Notes: generated by a model from the sequence alone, not told the origin. Numbered from the stretch's first letter, positions 16,396 through 25,643 are shown. The stretch is 64,000 nucleotides of DNA from Christensenella tenuis (GCF_014287795.1 NZ_JACOON010000002.1:372001-436000), one strand, 5' to 3'. Translations and numbers: made by a program.

Positions 16396-17358
16396 ATGGA
16401 AGACGTAAAAGCAAACCGTATTAAAGGAAAAAGATTTCACATGACGTCGGCGTGGTCGACCTTTTTTGTGTGGATTGTGATTTGCGCCATTATGGCGGTG
16501 TTGTCGCCCTATTTTCTGTCGGTCAAAAATTTTCTCAGCATTGCGCAATACTCAGCAATCACAGGAGCGCTTGCGGTAGGTATGACGATCGTTATCGTAG
16601 GCGGTGGGATTGATATCTCCGTAGGCTCGGTGGTTACGCTTGTCGGGATGGTACTAGCGGCGATCATGCCTGCATCCGGTTCGGTTCCGTTGATGATCAT
16701 TGCTGCTCTTGCGATCGGAGTAGCGTGCGGACTCGCCAATGGCCTGCTGGTTACTAAGCTCAATATTGTCCCGTTTGTTGTTACGCTTGGCACGATGGAA
16801 ATTTTTAAAGGTTTGGCGTTTCTGACTACCAGGGGAGTCAACACGCCGTTTAACAACCTAGATTTTGCCGCTATTGGCCGTGGATACAGTTTTGGCCAGA
16901 TACCGAACTCATTTATTATCATGCTTTGTATGATCGTGGTTGGTGCTTTCCTTTTGAAAATGACTCCGTTTGGAAAGAAGATATTTGCCGTGGGCTCGAA
17001 TGCGACAGCAAGCAAGCTTGCAGGAATCAATATAAAAAAGATCAAATTGTCGACTTATATCATCTGCGGAATATGTGCGGCGATCGCTGGTCTTATCAGC
17101 ACTTCGCAAAACAGCGCGGGGCTTACGAATAGCGGGGACGGTGCGGAGTTGAATGCGATTGCAGGCGCGGTGCTCGGAGGAGCGAGCCTTGCAGGTGGTT
17201 CTGGTAGCATGGTAGGGACGCTCATTGGTGTGTTGCTGCTCAATACGATTACAAACGGATTAAACCTGTTGGGCGTATCATCCTATTGGCAGCTTGTTGC
17301 GCAGGGGGCGATCCTCGTGTTCGCGGTCATTGTAGACAGCTTCAAGCATAAGTCATAG
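16396..17358 (+). CDS. Sugar ABC transporter permease (RbsC-like), subunit 1
   Basis: Polytopic permease of the ribose-type importer, about 320 residues. I set the start at the ATG at 16396 after GGAGGAAGAG; the longer frame from 16285 would begin inside the previous gene. Family marks are GGGIDISVGSVV, NATASKLAGIN in the conserved cytoplasmic loop, and GAVLGGASLAGGSGSMVGT. A second, different permease is encoded at the end of the operon, so the translocation pore is probably a heterodimer. It lies 43 bases upstream of the ATPase gene. Confidence 0.92.
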   Translation: MEDVKANRIKGKRFHMTSAWSTFFVWIVICAIMAVLSPYFLSVKNFLSIAQYSAITGALAVGMTIVIVGGGIDISVGSVVTLVGMVLAAIMPASGSVPLMIIAALAIGVACGLANGLLVTKLNIVPFVVTLGTMEIFKGLAFLTTRGVNTPFNNLDFAAIGRGYSFGQIPNSFIIMLCMIVVGAFLLKMTPFGKKIFAVGSNATASKLAGINIKKIKLSTYIICGICAAIAGLISTSQNSAGLTNSGDGAELNAIAGAVLGGASLAGGSGSMVGTLIGVLLLNTITNGLNLLGVSSYWQLVAQGAILVFAVIVDSFKHKS

Positions 17359-17401
17359 GAGCCGAATGACAACAGATTCGCAGGATGAGGAGTAATGTAT
17401 T

Positions 17402-18895
17402 ATGAGTGAATTATTAAAACTAAAAGGAATCAGCAAGGAATTTCCGGGCGTAAAAGCCCTGCAGAATGTCGATCTGGAACTAAACCGGGGAGAAGTGCTT
17501 GCGTTACTGGGCGAAAATGGTGCGGGAAAATCTACATTGCTTAAAATTATTTCGGGCGTATATTTGCCGGATGCGGGCGAGATATATGTGGATGGCGAAA
17601 AGAAGAACTTCAAAATACCGGCAGATGCGGCAGCAGAAGGCATCGGGATCATTTATCAGGAACTCAGCTATTACGATGAACTGACAGTAGCGGAAAATAT
17701 TTTTGTGGGGAAACTTCCGAAGGCAAACCGGATCAAAGTGGACTGGAAGGAAATGAACCGGCGGGCAAAAGAAATCCTTGCGCGGCTGAATGTCCAGATC
17801 GATCCGAGGGCGCTGGTCAAAACGCTTTCCACAGCTGAAAAACAGCTGGTTGAAATTGCTAAGGCGCTTGCTTCGGATACAAAGATATTGATTATGGACG
17901 AACCAACGTCCGCGCTCAATGATGCCGAGGTAAAAAGCCTGATTGAACAGACGAGGAAACTGGCCGGAGAAGGGATCGGGGTTATTTTCATCTCCCACAG
18001 GCTGGAGGAGTTGTTCGCGGTGGCGGACCGCATTCAGATCATGCGGGATGGAAAACGCATCGATTCGTTTTCCATGAAGGATGCTACGCCGGAAAAGCTG
18101 GTGCAGCTTATGGTGGGCCGCGAAATCAAAGATATGTATCCTAAGGGAGAGATCAAAAAGGGAGATGTGGTGCTGGAGGTAAAGCATTTGAAAAACAAAA
18201 CCCTTAAAGATATTTCATTCAGTGTTCGGGCGGGTGAGATACTGGGAGTGTTTGGCCTGATGGGGGCGGGACGCACGGAAATGTGTAAAGCGATCTTTGG
18301 TGCGTCGAAATTGCAGGAAGGCGAGATACTGATGCATGGAAAACCTGTGAAGATCCATAGTGTGGAGGATGCGAAGAAAGCTAAGATCGCCTATCTTCCC
18401 AACGACAGAAAAAAGGAAGGCCTGATTTTGTCCCAGTCTGTAAAGGAAAATTTCGCCAGCGCCGTGATCGACCGGTATACAAAAGGCAAGGGATTCATAG
18501 TAGATAAAAAGAGGGTAGATCGGAATGCGGATAAATGGATAAAAAAGCTAAATGTCAGTACGCCGTCGGGCGATACCGTGGTCGAAACACTTTCCGGCGG
18601 CAACCAGCAAAAAGTTGTCGTTGGCAAATGGCTGGAAACTTCACCGGATGTCATCATCCTGAACGAACCAACGCGGGGGATTGATGTGGGGGCCAAGGTG
18701 GAAATTTATAAATTGATCGAGGAACTTTGCCAGGAAGGCATGGCAGTAGTGATGGTTTCCTCTGAGCAGGCGGAGGTGCTTTCGCTTACGGACCGCGCTA
18801 TTGTCCTGTGCGAAGGACGGCTGACTGGGGAGCTTTGCTGCGACGATTATACGCAGGAAAGGTTGATGGAATATGCAATCGGAGGAGGAGCGTAA
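17402..18895 (+). CDS. Sugar ABC transporter ATP-binding protein (RbsA-like)
   Basis: Double ATPase of 497 residues. The N-terminal half has GENGAGKST, STAEKQLVEIAKAL as its signature and ILIMDEPTSAL. The C-terminal half has the degenerate GLMGAGRTE, an intact LSGGNQQK and ILNEPTRGIDVGAK, in which Asn replaces the Asp before the glutamate in Walker B (also seen in other members). Its stop codon overlaps the ATG of the following permease (TAATG), so the two are translationally coupled. It would drive the permease pair of this operon, and is one of three ATPases of this class in the window. Confidence 0.94.
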   Translation: MSELLKLKGISKEFPGVKALQNVDLELNRGEVLALLGENGAGKSTLLKIISGVYLPDAGEIYVDGEKKNFKIPADAAAEGIGIIYQELSYYDELTVAENIFVGKLPKANRIKVDWKEMNRRAKEILARLNVQIDPRALVKTLSTAEKQLVEIAKALASDTKILIMDEPTSALNDAEVKSLIEQTRKLAGEGIGVIFISHRLEELFAVADRIQIMRDGKRIDSFSMKDATPEKLVQLMVGREIKDMYPKGEIKKGDVVLEVKHLKNKTLKDISFSVRAGEILGVFGLMGAGRTEMCKAIFGASKLQEGEILMHGKPVKIHSVEDAKKAKIAYLPNDRKKEGLILSQSVKENFASAVIDRYTKGKGFIVDKKRVDRNADKWIKKLNVSTPSGDTVVETLSGGNQQKVVVGKWLETSPDVIILNEPTRGIDVGAKVEIYKLIEELCQEGMAVVMVSSEQAEVLSLTDRAIVLCEGRLTGELCCDDYTQERLMEYAIGGGA

Positions 18896-19863
18896 TGAAG
18901 ACGAAGCCTTTGATACTGAACAAGAAAAAATTTGAATTTACATCCACCCATCTGCTGCTGATCGTTTTTGCCATAGTATTTGTGGTATTCACGGTCATGA
19001 TTCCTGATAAATTTTTTACCGGCAAAAATTTCATGACGATTGCTAAATATTCCTCTGTGTTCGGTCTTATCGGTATTGGCATGACTTTTATTATCATCGG
19101 TGGGGAAATCGATCTTTCGGTCGCTTATATCGTAGGGCTTTCCAGCATGGTTATGGGTACGATGCTGCAGACTATAGACAATGTGGTACTGGTTGCGGCG
19201 GCAGGAATATTGGTGGGGCTCGTGTGCGGGATCTTTAACGGATTTGTAATCACTAAGCTGCGGCTACCTGCTTTTGTCGTTACGATAGGGACTGGGCAAA
19301 TGTTCAATGGATTTGCGCAGCTTATCAACAATCGCCCGCAGATACAGTTCAGCAACGACCTGTTCCGCGAGTTTAGCAAAATAAATGTATTCGGTGTGAT
19401 TCCGCTCCCTTTCATCATCCTGCTCGCGGTGGCGGTGCTCACATGGTTTGTTTTGAAGTATACTGTATTCGGCAGATGCGTATATGCGGTAGGATCCAAT
19501 AAACCGGCAAGCCGTCTTGCCGGGATCAACGCCGCGAAGACAAATGCATTTACTTTTGCGATCAGCGGTTTTTTATGTGGAATCGCAAGCTTCATGGTCA
19601 CTTCGCAAAATGGATCGGGGATCGCTGCTGCAGCAAGCGGTGCAGAAATGGATGCGATATCGGCTGCCGTTCTCGGGGGTGCAAGCCTTGCGGGCGGTAA
19701 AGGAAGTATTATCGGAACGCTCGTCGGCGTATTCCTGCTGCGCATTATTTCCAACGGGATGAACTTGATGAATATTGAGACCTATTGGCAGATGGTGCTA
19801 CAGGGATCGCTCCTGATTGCGGCGGTAATCATGGATTCGGTGAAAAACAATAAAGACGACTGA
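18895..19863 (+). CDS. Sugar ABC transporter permease (RbsC-like), subunit 2
   Basis: Second permease of the operon, 322 residues from the ATG that overlaps the ATPase stop, with GGAGGAG just upstream. It differs from subunit 1 but shares the same marks: GGEIDLSVAYIVG, GSNKPASRLAGIN and AAVLGGASLAGGKGSIIGT. About eight to ten hydrophobic segments are visible. Coupled translation with the ATPase and the presence of subunit 1 suggest a heterodimeric channel. It closes the operon; I see no strong terminator right after it, only an IS-like remnant. Confidence 0.92.
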   Translation: MKTKPLILNKKKFEFTSTHLLLIVFAIVFVVFTVMIPDKFFTGKNFMTIAKYSSVFGLIGIGMTFIIIGGEIDLSVAYIVGLSSMVMGTMLQTIDNVVLVAAAGILVGLVCGIFNGFVITKLRLPAFVVTIGTGQMFNGFAQLINNRPQIQFSNDLFREFSKINVFGVIPLPFIILLAVAVLTWFVLKYTVFGRCVYAVGSNKPASRLAGINAAKTNAFTFAISGFLCGIASFMVTSQNGSGIAAAASGAEMDAISAAVLGGASLAGGKGSIIGTLVGVFLLRIISNGMNLMNIETYWQMVLQGSLLIAAVIMDSVKNNKDD

Positions 19864-19890
19864 GAAAAATAAAAGAAAGAACTGGTGGAT

Positions 19891-19975
19891 AGACTGCACC
19901 CCTAAAGTTAAGCGGTATAATATACTGAAACTAACTTTGGGGGTGTTTCTATGCCGAAAGGCATGCCCGCATTGC
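19891..19975 (+). mobile_element. Remnant of an IS3-like element, left end
   Basis: Arms CACCCCTAAAGTTA (19897-19910) and TAACTTTGGGGGTG (19932-19945) flank a TATAAT-like box and are followed by an ATG and codons reading Met-Pro-Lys-Gly. This is how IS3/IS150-group elements begin before orfA, but the frame is lost at once and no transposase body or right end is present. The rest of the gap to 20280 shows no gene. Family assignment is from memory of such ends, not a search. Confidence 0.45.
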
Positions 19976-20282
19976 GGAGACGTGCTGTGTGTTCACCTGG
20001 ATAGCTGCCTTTCCTGCGGCATAAAATGGAAATAGAAAAAGCCAGAAAAGCCCGGGAGGAAAAACGGGCGGTGTGTAGGCATAAACTTGTTTTGGGAATA
20101 CAATAAATTTAAATATAATAACGCAATTATGGCTGGAGACCAAGCGATGGTTTCAAACGATATTGAGGCGCGATACCTGCGCATCCGTTTCGCTACTCAA
20201 CGCTTTATGGGAGAAACTGGATAACGGCACAGTGATCCGTTCCTTTTTTATCTGCCTTCCAGCTTAAATCTTCTTTCTACAT

Positions 20283-20331
20283 AAAAAGGGCAGCCCCGGG
20301 TTTTTCCTCGGGACTGCCCTTTTTTGGTTCA
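20283..20331 (-). terminator. Terminator of leuB (bidirectional)
   Basis: A long stem (AAAAGGGCAG with CTGCCCTTTT, extended by CCCGGG with CTCGGG) closes on TTTTT. It lies just past the leuB stop codon; T-runs on both strands make it usable in both directions. Confidence 0.9.
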
Positions 20332-20336
20332 ATTCC

Positions 20337-21398
20337 TTATTTCAGTTCCGCAAGGATCAGGTCCGACATTTCCCGTGTCGAAATGGATTTTCCGCCTGCG
20401 GCGATATCCGCCGTGCGTGCGCCGTTTTTGAGGACGGCCTTCACTGCGGCTTCAATGGCCTGCGCTTCCGTTTCAAGGTCAAAGGAATACCGCAGCATCA
20501 TCGCGCACGAAAGGATCATGGCGATTGGATTGGCCTTGCCTGTTCCCGCGATGTCGGGCGCGGAGCCATGGATTGGCTCATACATCCCAAGCTTGGTGGA
20601 GCCGAGGCTCGCGGAAGGCAGCATGCCGATCGACCCGGTAATCATGCTGGCTTCATCCGTCAGGATATCTCCAAACAGGTTGCCCGTCACCACCACGTCA
20701 AACTGGCGTGGGTTGCGCACGAGCTGCATGGCCGCGTTATCCACATACATATGGTTTAGTTCAATATCCGGGTAATCCTTTGCCACGCGGTTTACCGTAT
20801 TCCTCCACAGGCGGGACGTGGCAAGGACGTTGGCCTTGTCCACGCTCGTCACTTTTTTATCCCGTTTGCGCGCCGATTCAAACGCAAGACGCGCGATGCG
20901 CTCCACCTCATAATCGTGGTAATTCATAAGGTCGGAAGAGTAGGTAATGTCGTCTCCGCCGCGTTCGCCGAAATATACGTCGCCGGTCAGCTCGCGCAGG
21001 ATGAGGATATCGAGATTGTCGCCTACGATTTCATCTTTCAAAGGGCAGGCGGCCTTAAGCTCGCTGTAAATAATCGCTGGGCGGAGGTTTGCAAATAAAC
21101 CGAGTCCGCCGCGCAGGCGCAAAAGTCCTTTTTCCGGACGTTTATCCACCGGAAGGTCGTCCCATTTTTCGCCGCCTACCGCCGCGAGGAGCACCGCGTC
21201 GCTCTTGCGGCAGATCTCAAGCTGTTCCTCCGGCAGCGGATCGCCGTACTTATCGATGGCAATGCCGCCCGCATCCACCTCCGCACATGTAAAGGTATGG
21301 CCATACAACTCACCGATACGGTTCAGCACACGCACAGCCTCTTCCGATATTTCCGGACCGATTCCGTCGCCGGGAATTCTGGCAATTTTATATTCCAT
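20337..21398 (-). CDS. leuB: 3-isopropylmalate dehydrogenase
   Basis: Leucine biosynthesis enzyme that oxidatively decarboxylates 3-isopropylmalate with NAD. From the ATG at 21398, ten bases after AGGAGG, it is 353 residues, the normal length; the upstream ATG at 21419 has no ribosome site. Diagnostic segments are RIPGDGIGPEI, AAVGGEKWDDLP, LRGGLGLFANLRP (substrate Arg residues), VDKANVLATSRLWR, and the NAD loop EPIHGSAPDIAGTGKANP. No leuA, leuC or leuD is adjacent, so the gene is split from the rest of the pathway. It is divergent from a TIM-barrel isomerase gene. Confidence 0.93.
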   Translation of the reverse strand: MEYKIARIPGDGIGPEISEEAVRVLNRIGELYGHTFTCAEVDAGGIAIDKYGDPLPEEQLEICRKSDAVLLAAVGGEKWDDLPVDKRPEKGLLRLRGGLGLFANLRPAIIYSELKAACPLKDEIVGDNLDILILRELTGDVYFGERGGDDITYSSDLMNYHDYEVERIARLAFESARKRDKKVTSVDKANVLATSRLWRNTVNRVAKDYPDIELNHMYVDNAAMQLVRNPRQFDVVVTGNLFGDILTDEASMITGSIGMLPSASLGSTKLGMYEPIHGSAPDIAGTGKANPIAMILSCAMMLRYSFDLETEAQAIEAAVKAVLKNGARTADIAAGGKSISTREMSDLILAELK

Positions 21399-21507
21399 CC
21401 GTTTTCGTCCTCCTGTCATAAATTAAGGTACGAACCTATTATATAACAAAAACAAATTGGACAAAAGAGGCGCTATGAAATAAAATAGTAGCAGGAAAGG
21501 ACGTGCA

Positions 21508-22317
21508 ATGAAAACAGGAATGTCAACAGCTTGCTTCTTCTGCAGGCTCTATAACGAAGAAGCGGTCAAAAAAATGGCGGAACTCGGCGTGCGCGATATG
21601 GAAGTCTTTTTTTCCGCCATGTCGGAATACGAAAAGCCGTTTACAGATGAGATCAGGCGTATCACACAGGGGGAAGGCGCGCATATTCGTTCCATACACG
21701 CCCTGTGTACGCAATTTGAACCCCAACTTTATTCCGCGCACCAGCGGCAGTATGAAGAGGCCCTCGATATATTTGAGAAGGTCACGGATGCGGCGGCGCA
21801 GATCGGTGCGGAACTCTATGTTTTCCATGGCCCGATGAACGTCAAACGGGCAAAAACCCTTCACGTCAATTATGAATTCGCGGGAGAGCGCACTACAGTC
21901 CTGGCCGAATGCGCGAAGAAAAAGGGGATTAAGCTTGCCTGGGAGACTGTCCATTGGTGCTGGTATGCGCAGCCCGGCTTTGCGAGCGAACTCCTTCGCC
22001 ACACGGACAGCGATAACCTGTATTTCACCCTTGACATCAAGCAGGCGGCGCAATCCGGCTATGAAGTTATGGATTATATAGACGATATGAACGGGCGCCT
22101 TGCTCATATCCACATATGCGATTACCGGAAGGATCCGGAAAAAGGGATCATCCCCTGCCTTCCGTTTACAGGAGAAATGGACTGGGCCGGAATGAGGGAA
22201 AAGCTTGCAGGAATGGATTACCGGGGGCTGCTGATGCTCGAAGTCTATCCGGGCGATTACGGATCCTACGGCGGCCTGATGCAGAATTACGATAAGCTTA
22301 CGGATTTTTTCAAATAA
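21508..22317 (+). CDS. Sugar phosphate isomerase/epimerase-like TIM-barrel protein
   Basis: Xylose-isomerase-like TIM-barrel protein, 269 residues, with AGGAAAGG about eight bases before the ATG. Family signs are ELGVRDMEVFF at strand 2, the Glu of AWETVHW, FTLDIKQA, HIHICDYRKDP (metal-binding His and Asp) and MLEVYPGDYG near the end. It is a lone gene between leuB (divergent) and the thiamine riboswitch. The substrate is unknown. It is only distantly like the isomerase of the second sugar operon, so the two probably act on different compounds. Confidence 0.82.
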   Translation: MKTGMSTACFFCRLYNEEAVKKMAELGVRDMEVFFSAMSEYEKPFTDEIRRITQGEGAHIRSIHALCTQFEPQLYSAHQRQYEEALDIFEKVTDAAAQIGAELYVFHGPMNVKRAKTLHVNYEFAGERTTVLAECAKKKGIKLAWETVHWCWYAQPGFASELLRHTDSDNLYFTLDIKQAAQSGYEVMDYIDDMNGRLAHIHICDYRKDPEKGIIPCLPFTGEMDWAGMREKLAGMDYRGLLMLEVYPGDYGSYGGLMQNYDKLTDFFK

Positions 22318-22387
22318 GGCAGACAGGCGTTTTTAAATGCTTGGCGCCTTTACGCCAATCATTTTCAAGGCGGTATTTCGATATGGC

Positions 22388-22416
22388 TTGAAAAATGTTC
22401 GGGGAAGTGATATACT
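22388..22416 (+). promoter_or_regulatory. Promoter of the thiamine operon
   Basis: TTGAAA at 22388-22393 and TATACT at 22411-22416 with a 17-bp spacer, immediately upstream of the TPP aptamer. Confidence 0.8.
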
Positions 22417-22425
22417 GTAGAAAAT

Positions 22426-22515
22426 GAACAGGGGAGCTCATGTTGTGGGCTGAGAGGAAGCGCGGGCAGCTTCGACCCTTGGAACCTGATTTGGGTAATG
22501 CCAACGTAGGAATTC
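22426..22515 (+). promoter_or_regulatory. TPP riboswitch (THI element) of the thi operon
   Basis: Conserved blocks appear in order: GGGGAGCT, GGGCTGAGAGG, ACCCTTGGAACCTGAT and GGGTAATGCCAACGTAGGAA. These are the P2/J3-2 and P4/P5 segments of the TPP aptamer. The terminator at 22532 is its expression platform, so thiamine pyrophosphate should stop transcription before thiE. Confidence 0.95.
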
Positions 22516-22531
22516 GCAATTGGAATTTTGA

Positions 22532-22561
22532 GGGAATACGCATTCAGGTATTCCCTTTTTT
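22532..22561 (+). terminator. Riboswitch-controlled terminator before thiE
   Basis: Arms GGGAATAC and GTATTCCC with an 8-base loop, followed by six T residues. It lies 17 bases after the aptamer core and ahead of thiE. Confidence 0.88.
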
Positions 22562-22592
22562 GTTTCCCTGGCAGGAGGAAAAGCAAACGGAT

Positions 22593-23240
22593 ATGGATCG
22601 AAACCATTTATTGCTCTACGCGGTGACGCCGCAGGAAGATGAAAACATACTGTTGCCGAAAATCGAGCGAGCGCTAGCGGGGGGAGTTACACTTTTGCAA
22701 TTGCGTGAAAAGCGCCTCTGCGGGCGGGCGCTCGAGGAAAAAGCGCTGGCAGTCAAACGGCTGTGTGACCGGTATAAAGTACCGCTGGTCATAAACGATA
22801 ACGTAGAGCTTGCACAGGCCATAGGCGCGGCGGGCGTGCATCTTGGGGCTGGAGATATGCCGGTGGATCTTGCGCGCAGGCGGCTGGGAAACGGGAAGAT
22901 TATCGGGGCGACGGCCCGGACGGTGGAACAAGCCCTTGCAGCGCAGGCGGCAGGGGCGGATTACCTCGGCTCGGGCGCGGTTTTCGCAACGTCCACCAAA
23001 GCCGACGCAGTACCCATGCCCCATGGGCTGCTTGGAAAAATATGCCGGTCTGTACAAATACCCGTCGTAGCAATCGGGGGAATCGATGAATCCAATATAG
23101 CTGAATTGCAGGGCCTGCCGATTTTTGGCGTTGCGGTGGCGGCAGGGATTTTCGGCGCGGCTGACGTTAAGAAAGCGGCGGAAAATCTGGCGCGTCAGGC
23201 AAAACTGATGCTTGGATATACGGGGGAAAAGCACGAATGA
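22593..23240 (+). CDS. thiE: Thiamine-phosphate synthase
   Basis: Joins HMP-pyrophosphate and thiazole phosphate to make thiamine phosphate in the cytosol; 215 residues, normal length. Motifs in the TIM barrel are LLQLREKRL (pyrophosphate contacts), VINDNVELA, GVHLG, GATARTVEQA, GSGAVFATSTKADA and VVAIGGI. The ATG at 22593 is the only start near the conserved N-terminus, but the AGGAGG at 22573-22578 is 14 bases away, longer than ideal. Its stop overlaps thiD (ATGA). First gene of the riboswitch-controlled operon. Confidence 0.94.
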   Translation: MDRNHLLLYAVTPQEDENILLPKIERALAGGVTLLQLREKRLCGRALEEKALAVKRLCDRYKVPLVINDNVELAQAIGAAGVHLGAGDMPVDLARRRLGNGKIIGATARTVEQALAAQAAGADYLGSGAVFATSTKADAVPMPHGLLGKICRSVQIPVVAIGGIDESNIAELQGLPIFGVAVAAGIFGAADVKKAAENLARQAKLMLGYTGEKHE

Positions 23241-24031
23241 AAACAGTTCTTACAATTGCGGGCAGCGATTGCAGCGGAGGCGCGGGCATACAGGCCGATA
23301 TCAAAACCATCACTGTCCATAAACTGTATGCGATGAGCGCTGTCACTGCGCTGACCGCGCAGAATACGACGGGCGTATACGGCGTCATGCCGGTGGAAGC
23401 AGCTTTCCTTGAACAACAACTGGAATGTATTTTTTCAGATATCATGCCGGACGCGGTCAAGATCGGTATGGTTTCCGAAACAAAACTGATCCGCGTAATA
23501 GCGCGCAAACTGACGGAATACCATGCGCATCATATTGTGGTAGATCCCGTGATGGTTTCCACAAGCGGCAGCCGCTTACTTGATGAATCGGCGCAGGATG
23601 CCCTGTGCGAATTGCTTTTGCCGCGCGCGGAGCTCATAACGCCTAATTTGCCGGAGGCGGAAGCGCTGACCGGGGAACGGATCGAGACCGCCGATGGTAT
23701 GGAGGCCGCCGCCCGGTCTTTGGCGCGGCAGTATGGCTGCGCGGTTTTGGTTAAGGGCGGGCACCATAAAACGGGGGCGGACGATGTGCTGTGCGAGGCT
23801 GGAAATACACGGTGGTTTTGCGGGGAACGGGTAAATAATCCCAATACACATGGGACGGGGTGTACGCTTTCAAGCGCAATCGCCTGCCGCCTCGCGGAAG
23901 GGCTTTCCCTTAAGCAAAGCATTGAACAGGCAAAACGGTATTTATACCATGCGCTTTGCGCCCGGCTTGACCTTGGGCAGGGCCGGGGGCCGCTCGACCA
24001 CTGTTTTGCCGTGGATAAAATGGAATTTTGA
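23237..24031 (+). CDS. thiD: Hydroxymethylpyrimidine/phosphomethylpyrimidine kinase
   Basis: Phosphorylates hydroxymethylpyrimidine twice to give HMP-pyrophosphate for ThiE; ribokinase fold, 264 residues. Visible are TIAGSDCSGGAGIQADIKT at the N-terminus, VVDPVMVSTSG, the anion-hole segment NTHGTGCTLSSAIA with catalytic Asp replaced in print only by its neighbours, and VLVKGGHH. It overlaps thiE by four bases, so the two products, which act in sequence, are co-translated. The gene is followed by 95 bases without a terminator before thiC. Confidence 0.93.
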   Translation: MKTVLTIAGSDCSGGAGIQADIKTITVHKLYAMSAVTALTAQNTTGVYGVMPVEAAFLEQQLECIFSDIMPDAVKIGMVSETKLIRVIARKLTEYHAHHIVVDPVMVSTSGSRLLDESAQDALCELLLPRAELITPNLPEAEALTGERIETADGMEAAARSLARQYGCAVLVKGGHHKTGADDVLCEAGNTRWFCGERVNNPNTHGTGCTLSSAIACRLAEGLSLKQSIEQAKRYLYHALCARLDLGQGRGPLDHCFAVDKMEF

Positions 24032-24126
24032 AACGTCATCAAACAGGAAGCGCAAACGGGGATTGAGTGCACCGCCTTCTCCGGGAAAATTTGCGGGCCT
24101 GAACAATATCGAGGAGGAAAGAAAAC

Positions 24127-25434
24127 ATGGGGTACACGACACAAATGGATGCGGCGCGTCAGGGCATTGTAACAAATGAACTGAAGAAAGTCGCGCAAGA
24201 GGAAAAGATCGGGGAAAAGGATTTGATGGAGCTGGTAGCAAAAGGCCAGGTAGCCATCCCTGCAAATAAAAACCATCATTGCCTGAAGCCCAGCGGCATT
24301 GGCAGCGCGCTCAAAACAAAAATCAATGTCAATCTTGGGACTTCCCGCGATTGCCTCGACCTTGATGTGGAAATGCAAAAGGTGATGAGCGCCGTCGAAA
24401 TGGGCGCGGAAGCCATCATGGATCTTTCTTCCTTTGGCGATACGCAAACGTTCCGCAGGAAGCTTGTGGCGGAATGCCCGGCGGTTATCGGAACGGTTCC
24501 GATTTATGACGCGGTTGTCTATTATAATAAAGCGCTGAAAAAAATCACCGCGCGTGAATGGATCGACGTATTCAAAATGCATGCGGAGGATGGCGTAGAC
24601 TTCATGACGATCCACTGCGGGATCAATAAAAATACCGCGGAACGCTTCCGGGCATGTAAACGCCATACCAACCTGGTGTCGCGGGGCGGCAGTATCATTT
24701 TCGCGTGGATGATGCTGACGGGAAATGAAAATCCGTTTTTCGAATATTATGATGAGATTCTCGATATTTGCCGGGAATATGACGTCACCCTCAGCCTTGG
24801 GGACGCGTGCCGCCCGGGTTCGATCGAAGATGCGGGCGATGTCTCGCAAATCGAGGAACTGGTGACTCTGGGGGAATTGACTATGCGCGCGTGGGAAAAA
24901 GACGTACAGGTCATGATCGAAGGACCGGGGCATATGCCGCTTAACCAGATCAAAGCAAATATGGAAATCGAGAAAACGGTATGTAAGGGGGCGCCTTTCT
25001 ATGTACTCGGGCCTCTTGTCACGGATGTCGCCCCGGGCTACGACCATATCACCTCCGCGATCGGCGGGGCCATTGCGGCAACCTACGGCGCAAGTTTCCT
25101 GTGCTATGTAACGCCCGCGGAGCACCTTCGCCTGCCCACGGTGGAAGATGTGCGCGAGGGAATTATTGCAGCCAAGATTGCAGCGCATGCTGCGGACCTT
25201 GCAAAAGGAAACAAAGACGCATGGGCGTGGGATTATGCCATGAGCGATGCGCGGCGCAGCCTCGATTGGGAGCGGCAGTTTGACTTGGCCATCGACGGTG
25301 GGCTGCGTGCGCGCCAGTACCGCAGCGAATCCACTCCCGAGCATGAAGATACCTGCACCATGTGCGGAAAGATGTGTGCGGTTCGCAATATCAACAAAAT
25401 ATTGCGTGGGGAAGACGTTGACATCATGGATTAA
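24127..25434 (+). CDS. thiC: Phosphomethylpyrimidine synthase
   Basis: Radical SAM enzyme turning aminoimidazole ribotide into HMP-phosphate; 435 residues, the short form found in clostridia and archaea. The C-terminal cluster motif reads CTMCGKMC; its last spacing is one residue shorter than the CX2CX4C of longer enterobacterial forms, which I believe is usual in the short form. Other marks are NLGTSRDC, IHCGINKNT, LSLGDACRPG, IEGPGHMPLNQI, and a zinc-binding region near GPLVTDVAPGYDHI. GAGGAGG precedes the ATG. It lies mid-operon. Confidence 0.95.
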   Translation: MGYTTQMDAARQGIVTNELKKVAQEEKIGEKDLMELVAKGQVAIPANKNHHCLKPSGIGSALKTKINVNLGTSRDCLDLDVEMQKVMSAVEMGAEAIMDLSSFGDTQTFRRKLVAECPAVIGTVPIYDAVVYYNKALKKITAREWIDVFKMHAEDGVDFMTIHCGINKNTAERFRACKRHTNLVSRGGSIIFAWMMLTGNENPFFEYYDEILDICREYDVTLSLGDACRPGSIEDAGDVSQIEELVTLGELTMRAWEKDVQVMIEGPGHMPLNQIKANMEIEKTVCKGAPFYVLGPLVTDVAPGYDHITSAIGGAIAATYGASFLCYVTPAEHLRLPTVEDVREGIIAAKIAAHAADLAKGNKDAWAWDYAMSDARRSLDWERQFDLAIDGGLRARQYRSESTPEHEDTCTMCGKMCAVRNINKILRGEDVDIMD

Positions 25435-25447
25435 AGGAGAACGGCGA

Positions 25448-25642
25448 ATGGTCCGGATCAATGGAAAAGAGGAAGCGGCCGCAGGCAAAACGATTGCCGG
25501 AGTGCTTCGGGAAAAAGGATATCAGGCGGAGCGGGTTGCCGTGGAGCGCAACGGCAATATTGTCCCGAAGGCGGCTTTTGGGGACGTATGCGTTGAAGAT
25601 GGAGACGTCCTTGAAATTGTCGGTTTTGTAGGCGGAGGCTGA
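25448..25642 (+). CDS. thiS: Sulfur carrier protein ThiS
   Basis: Ubiquitin-fold sulfur carrier of thiazole synthesis, 64 residues. It begins MVRINGKEE and ends GFVGGG, with the C-terminal Gly-Gly that is adenylated by ThiF and then thiocarboxylated. The GGAGAACGGCG stretch before the ATG at 25448 gives the ribosome site; longer readings of the frame run back into thiC. It sits between thiC and thiF in the usual clostridial order, with a single base separating it from thiF. Confidence 0.92.
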   Translation: MVRINGKEEAAAGKTIAGVLREKGYQAERVAVERNGNIVPKAAFGDVCVEDGDVLEIVGFVGGG

Positions 25643-25643
25643 T

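Noticed and set aside
23530..25488. Long minus-strand reading frame of 652 residues over thiD and thiC
   Set aside because: It is antisense to two well-conserved enzymes, is rich in Arg/His/Ser in the way antisense frames are, and has no ribosome site.
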